NCBI GenBank assembly: GCA_027563935.2
Contig: CM050454.1
Coordinates: 48,946,596-49,010,595 of the forward strand
DNA from: Costus lasius
Lineage: Eukaryota; Streptophyta; Magnoliopsida; Zingiberales; Costaceae
Direction: 5' to 3'
DNA length: 64,000 nucleotides
In this document: piece by piece, positions 58,839 through 64,000 of the stretch
Position numbering within the stretch: position 1 is the stretch's first letter
Layout: the number at the start of each line of letters is the position of its first letter
Translations under genes and position numbers: made by a program
Notes under the pieces: model-generated
Seen by the model: only the letters and a program-made list of their open reading frames with translations
Told to the model about the DNA's origin: nothing
Database searches by the model: none

Positions 58839-60510
58839 TGTAGGGAACCCCTTTCATGAGGGGTGCGAAACCCAAAAGTGGCGCAACATGATAGGCAGCG
58901 GATTCAAGGGTCGAAGAGCATGCATTATATGATCAACTTTCGAAACATGAATAGAGAAGATGCGATTCATACCATAGCCATTTCAAGATGGCGCCTTGGA
59001 AGCAAGAGAACAACGAAGGTCTCCTCCAAATCGTCACACACAAGATGAGCGACGGCTTGCTTCTTGTCGTCCCTTGTGCTAGCAAGGATCGACCAAGATG
59101 TCTTTGATCGAAAGGAAAGGGATGGAGATGTCGATCTCTCTTGGCCGAATCTTCCTCTATGCTTCAAGTTGTCGCCGCACACCAAAGAGTGTCGAGAGGA
59201 ATGAGTTTGAGTGACGAGAATAGAGAACCCTCTATTCGAACGTGAGCCATCTCCAAGTGGAGATCATGGTTACTAAAAATAGCAACCACTCATCGCTCCA
59301 ATGTTCACGCTAAGTGAACATGTCACCACGCCTTGAACCATGCGCTCATTTCATGAGCTGGTTCAATTTGGTTCGGTTTAAGAACCAATCAAGCCAAGCA
59401 ATCAAGTCTAGATCTCAAATAAACCCTAAGGCTCCAGATCTAACTGTTGATCTCTTGATGCTTCTGATCTCACCGATCTAGCATCTATTCTCTCGATCGA
59501 AGCTTACCGATCTCAAGCCCTAATCAATCAAACATGATCAGACCAGATCTCACTTACAATCAGAGATCAAATCCCTTTAAACTGAACTTAAACAATTCAG
59601 TCCACACGATCTGACTTAAGTAAGCCATATCATCAAATTGTGCGACCCTGAGGGTTTCCTTTAAATGTCGGTAACGATAACTCACGTCATCACGATCAGT
59701 GAGGGGTATCTAGCAACACATCACTGTCTCCCGATATAAAGGAAAGAGTCTTCCAAGACTACACCCAAAATACAGCACAAGCGTGAATCAACTTCACTAA
59801 GCATACATATTTCCTTTGCCACTGGATGTTCTTATTGGACAAGCGTGTCAAGATTGTAATTCCAATATGATGAGCATGATTAGATCAGATGATCACAGTC
59901 ACCCGGGTATGGCCATACACTTTCTCAATCATCTCATCCAGGGGGCCCTTTAGAACATCGCACTCCTTAAACAAGGAGACGGCAATCCTATGTCTATCAC
60001 TAGTGCCCTAACATGACTCAAGCTCACCATCCAAGATAGTCTATAATCATTATGTTTCAAATGATATTGAACTACCTCAAAACAATGACAATCATCATTT
60101 AGAAAACACAAGTGATCTCAAGTCAGAGGAAATGTGCCACTTGTTACAATCAAGGATTATTCACATTGTGACAAGCAACTGAATATCCTAGTAGGGTCTG
60201 TCCAGTACATCCAATGTACCCATGAGTCTATATCTTATTCCATGCTCGAAGCATCCTATAAGATTAGAACACATATTAGTCTTAACCATATCAAGGCTGT
60301 CTCATGTTCACCAAGATACATCGACTAAGGACATAATAGCATGTCAGCCCAGCTGAACAGCATTGAGACATTATTCAGAAGTACACTTATTACAGCAGAC
60401 AAGGTAACAAACTGAATAACAACCATGCCTTTATAAACACAAGAGTTTATTACATGATACTGATACAATCCTTAGGCCTCAAACATTAGCCTTAAGGGCA
60501 TACCCCAACA
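58839..60510 (-). repeat. Copia #6 3' LTR
   Basis: Starts TGTAGGGAACCCC, ends CCCCAACA. GNRA-type hairpin at 59676-59691, with a G-U wobble on the opposite arm to the one in copia #3. Confidence 0.93.
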
Positions 60511-60530
60511 ATCTCCCACTTGCACTTAAT

Positions 60531-63500
60531 CTAATGGTTGAGAAATCTCAAACCCATATTATTACAGTGCTTCTCATGCTTCTGCTGCGCCAGAGGCTTT
60601 GAAAGCGGGTCTGCTAGATTGTCATCTGTATGAACCTTGCAGATTTTGATCTCGCCACGATCTATGATCTCCCTGATCAAATGAAACCGTCTCTGTATGT
60701 GCTTGGACTTCTGGTGCGACCGTGGTTCCTTTGCCTGTGCGATAGCTCCAGTGTTATCACAGAAGATAACCAAAGGATCTGCACTCGAAGGAACAACACC
60801 AAGTTCTCTCACGAACTTACGAATCCACACTGCCTCCTTAGATGCTTCCGAGGCTGCAACATACTCGGCTTCTGTTGTGGAATCAGCAACAGTTGACTGT
60901 TTGAAACTTTTCCACACCACTGCTCCTCCATTCAAGCTAAAAACATAGCCTGATTGCGATCGGAAATCATCCTGGTCTGATTGGAACGAAGCGTCAGTAT
61001 ATCCCTCAATACTGAGTTCTTCCTGACCACCATATACCAAGAACATATCTTTGGTCCTCCGCAGATATTTTAAGATGTTCTTGACTGCAATCCAGTGTGC
61101 CACTCCCGGATTACTTTGGAACCGACTGGTCACGCTTAACCCGTAAGCGACGTCTGGGCGAGTACACAACATCGCATACATAATGGACCCAATAGCCGAA
61201 GCATAAGGCGTATTGTCCATTTCATCCTTCTCAGTCTGTGTTTGTGGACACTGACTCTTCGAAAGATTCAGACCATGTCTGACTGGAAGATATCCTCGTT
61301 TAGAATTCTCTAAATGAAATCTCTCCAGGACTTTATCGATGTAAGTACTCTGGCACAACCCGAGAAGCCTCTTAGATCTATCCCTGTAGATCTTCACACC
61401 TAATACATAGGCTGCTTCTCCTAAATCTTTCATCTGGAAACATTTCCTTAACCATGCCTTAACCGCATGCATTTCAGGAATGTCATTTCCAATGATCAAG
61501 ATGTCATCGACGTAGAGGACCAGGAAGGTAATCACGCTCCCACTAAACCTCTTATATACACATGGGTCATCCTTGTTCTTGATGAAACCAAATTCAGTGA
61601 CTGATTCATCAAAACGAATATTCCAGCTTCTAGATGCTTGTTTAAGTCCATAAATAGACTTCTTTAACTTGCATATTTTATGACGATCTGATGGATTAGT
61701 GAAACCTTCAGGTTGTGTCATATACACATCCTCATCCAGATTTCCATTAAGGAAAGCTGTTTTCACATCCATTTGCCAGATCTCATAATCATAATATGCT
61801 GCTATCGCAAAAAGAATCCGAATAGACTTAAACATAGCTACAGGTGAGAAAGTTTCATCATAATCTATCCCGTAGATTTGTTTGAAACCTTTCGCAACTA
61901 GCCTGCCTTTATAGGTAACCACGTTACCATCCATGTCAATCTTCTTCTTGAAGATCCATTTACAGCCTATAGGGATAACTCCCGGAGGTGGATCAACCAA
62001 ATCCCAGACTTGGTTATCTGACATGGAGTCCATCTCGGCGCGCATAGCTTCAAGCCATCTTGCTGACTCCGGTCCACTGACCGCATCCGCATAAGTGAGG
62101 GGTTCATCATTATCAATGATGTAGACTCCGTCATAGCGCTCAGGCTGACGACGAATCCTTCCCGATCTTCGCGGTTCCCGTGATATCTGAGCCTCAGGTT
62201 GTTCAATAACCTGTTCTACCAGCTTAGGCTCATCCAACTGCGCTTGAGCACTTTGTCCTTCCTCTGGGTTCTCATCCAGATTTATTTCTCTCCCACTGGC
62301 CTCTTGCAGAAGAAACTCCTTCTCAAGAAATATGGCCGTCCGAGCAACAAATACCTTGTTCTCTTTGGGATCGTAGAAATAATAACCCTTAGTTTCCTTA
62401 GGGTAACCGACAAAGATGCATTTGTCAGATCTGCTCTCTAGTTTCCCAGAGGCGAGCTTTTTGACATAAGCCTCGCAGCCCCAGATCCTGATAAATGTCA
62501 AGCTCGGCTGTTTCCCATACCATAACTCATATGGAGTCTTAGAAACTGCCTTGGATGGCACTCGGTTTAGTACCTTTGCAGCTGTCTCCAGTGCAAATCC
62601 CCAAAAGGAGTAAGGAAGAGTAGCCTGACTCATCATAGAACGAACCATATCAAGTAGAGTTCTATTTCTCCTCTCGGACACACCATTCCATTGCGGTGTT
62701 CCTGGCGGAGTGAGCTGTGAGATAATCCCACACTCCTTCAGATAGTCAGAAAATTCTCGACTTAGGTATTCCCCACCTCGATCAGAACGAAGTGTCTTGA
62801 TATTTCGGCCTAGCTGATTCTGTACTTCATTCTTGAACTCTTTGAACTTGTCAAAAGATTCACTTTTATGTCTCATTAAATAGACATACCCATATCTACT
62901 GAAATCATCAGTAAAGGTAATGAAGTACTGATAGCCACCTCTGGCATGTTTATTAAATGGCCCACACACATCACTGTGTATAAGGTCAAGTAAACCTGAA
63001 GCCCTTTGACCTTTGTTAGGAAAAGGTGACTTCGTCATTTTACCCATTAAACAAGCCTTGCATGTATCAATCTCCTCACAGGAGAATGATCCCAGCAGTC
63101 CATTATCATGCAACCGCTTAATGCGCTTCTTGTTAATATGGCCTAAATGACTATGCCATAGCAAGGTGCTGTCATCAGCATTCTTGGCTTTCTTAATATC
63201 AACATTTTGTATAGAACTTTCCATGTCCAACATGTATAATCCATTGTTAATTGAACCAGATGCATAAACAATATTATCTAAAGATAAAACACACTTTGAA
63301 ATATTGCATTCAAAGGAAAAACCCTTCCTGACAAGAGCAGGAATGGAGATAATATTTTTAGTAATACTGGGAACAAAGTAACAACTGTTTAATTCTAATA
63401 CAATTCCAGATGGCAAAGAGATGAAGTAGTCTCCTACAGCAACAGCAGCAACCCGTGCCCCGTTTCCAACGCGTAGGTCCACCTCATGCTGTCCCACCTA
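60531..63500 (-). CDS. Copia #6 protease end, integrase, RT and RNase H
   Basis: Open on the - strand from just below TAG 63498-63500 to the terminal TAG 60531-60533. It contains the pre-integrase finger (LLWHSHLGHINKKR, CKACLMGK), integrase DD35E (HSDVCGPF, RSDRGGEY, WNGVSERR), RT YVDD and RNase H. The upstream TAG replaces the CAG of copia #2 and #3 (RRRQVGQHEV), a C-to-T nonsense change just after the protease active site. Confidence 0.93.
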
Positions 63501-64000
63501 TCTTCTTCTCTTGAGTTCCTGTACATTTGAACAAATGTGAACTCCACATGCAGTGTCCAACACCCATGATATAGAAGAAGATGAAACCATGACTTCCGTC
63601 ACGTAAATACCTGAGCCAGAAGCAATGCTTCCCCTCTTGTCTCCTTGGAGCGCTTTACAGTCCTTTTTCCAGTGACCCAGCTGGCCACAGTGGAAACACC
63701 TGTATTCCTTGGACCGCTTAACCTTCTGCTTCAGAGCCTTGCTGTAGCTCTTGACAGGGGCCTTGCCCTTCTTCCCTTTCTTCTTGTTCCTAGAAGGAAC
63801 CATTAAGACAGAGGTCGAAGGCTTTCCCTTCAGAGTTTCCTCAGTAGTCAAGAGCATATTCAGCAGCTCTGCCGGAGTACAATCGATTTTGTTCATATTA
63901 AAGTTAATAATGAACGCGTCGAATGAAGGCGGGAGAGACTGCAGAATAATATCTACAGCGAGCTCCTGATTGATGGTATGCCCCAGTTTCTCTAGAGCTT
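63501..64000 (-). CDS. Copia #6 gag and protease start (partial at window edge)
   Basis: Same frame as 60531-63500, open to the window end. It has the capsid C-terminus (HTINQELAVDIILQSLPPSF), a basic stretch, the CCHC zinc knuckle CFHCGQLGHWKKDC and the protease WVLDTACGVHIC. The gag start lies beyond 64000. Confidence 0.92.

Larger units (their letters stand above)
58839..64000 (-). mobile_element. Copia #6, Angela-like element (left part, runs off the window)
   Basis: The 3' LTR is at 58839-60510 (1672 bp), then the purine tract, and gag-pol on the - strand to the window edge. The candidate target duplication is TGAAG (58834-58838); the partner is outside the window. Confidence 0.9.

Overview
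This 64 kb window is plant nuclear DNA made almost entirely of nested LTR retrotransposons. The plant origin is read from three things: Athila-type, Tekay-type chromovirus and Angela/BARE-like Ty1/copia polyproteins; primer-binding sites (PBS) matching plant tRNA-Asp and initiator tRNA-Met; and the density of young nested insertions typical of a large angiosperm genome. I cannot name the species. I see no host gene, tRNA, rRNA or CRISPR array.

Layout, from oldest substrate to youngest insertion. (1) Positions 1-1654 are the end of an Athila-like LTR cut by the window. Positions 1655-2269 are GC-rich, unassigned, and carry a 63-bp tandem repeat. About 2270-6199 is a decayed Ty3/gypsy element (LTR, PBS, gag, start of protease) interrupted by a truncated copia LTR at 3145-4823. 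(2) From 6200 an Athila element runs on the + strand: partial LTR, tRNA-Asp PBS at 6943, gag at 7113-8102. It resumes at 47077-51017 with the gag end, protease, RT, RNase H and integrase. (3) Angela-like copia #1 (- strand, 8103-47071, 5-bp target duplication ACAAC) sits in that gag. Copia #1 holds copia #2 (+ strand, 12390-30594) in its coding region, a solo LTR (33018-34755, duplication GAATA) in its leader, and a 10.5-kb Tekay element (+ strand, 36443-46904, duplication GTCAG) in its 5' LTR. Copia #2 carries copia #3 (- strand, 19816-28951, duplication GAGGC) in its 3' LTR. (4) A second Tekay-type element (- strand, from 51018 rightwards) sits in the Athila integrase. Its 3' LTR contains a solo copia LTR (51292-52993, duplication ACCTG), and its gag is cut by copia #6 (- strand, 58839 to beyond 64000).

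By-eye LTR comparison agrees with the nesting order: about 16 differences in 1685 bp for copia #1, about 8 in 3.4 kb for Tekay #1, about 3 in 1673 bp for copia #2 and 1 in 1703 bp for copia #3. Every polyprotein checked is broken by a nonsense codon, frameshift or deletion. Copia #2 (one nonsense codon) and copia #3 (one extra base) are nearly intact.

The most interesting signals are not genes. All ten copia LTRs carry a 6-bp hairpin that, on the element's sense strand, is always closed by a GNRA-type tetraloop, with wobble-preserving stem changes. The copia leader holds two sister hairpins that differ by a compensated base pair. Most nonsense codons are CAG to TAG, the expected signature of deamination at CHG methylation sites.
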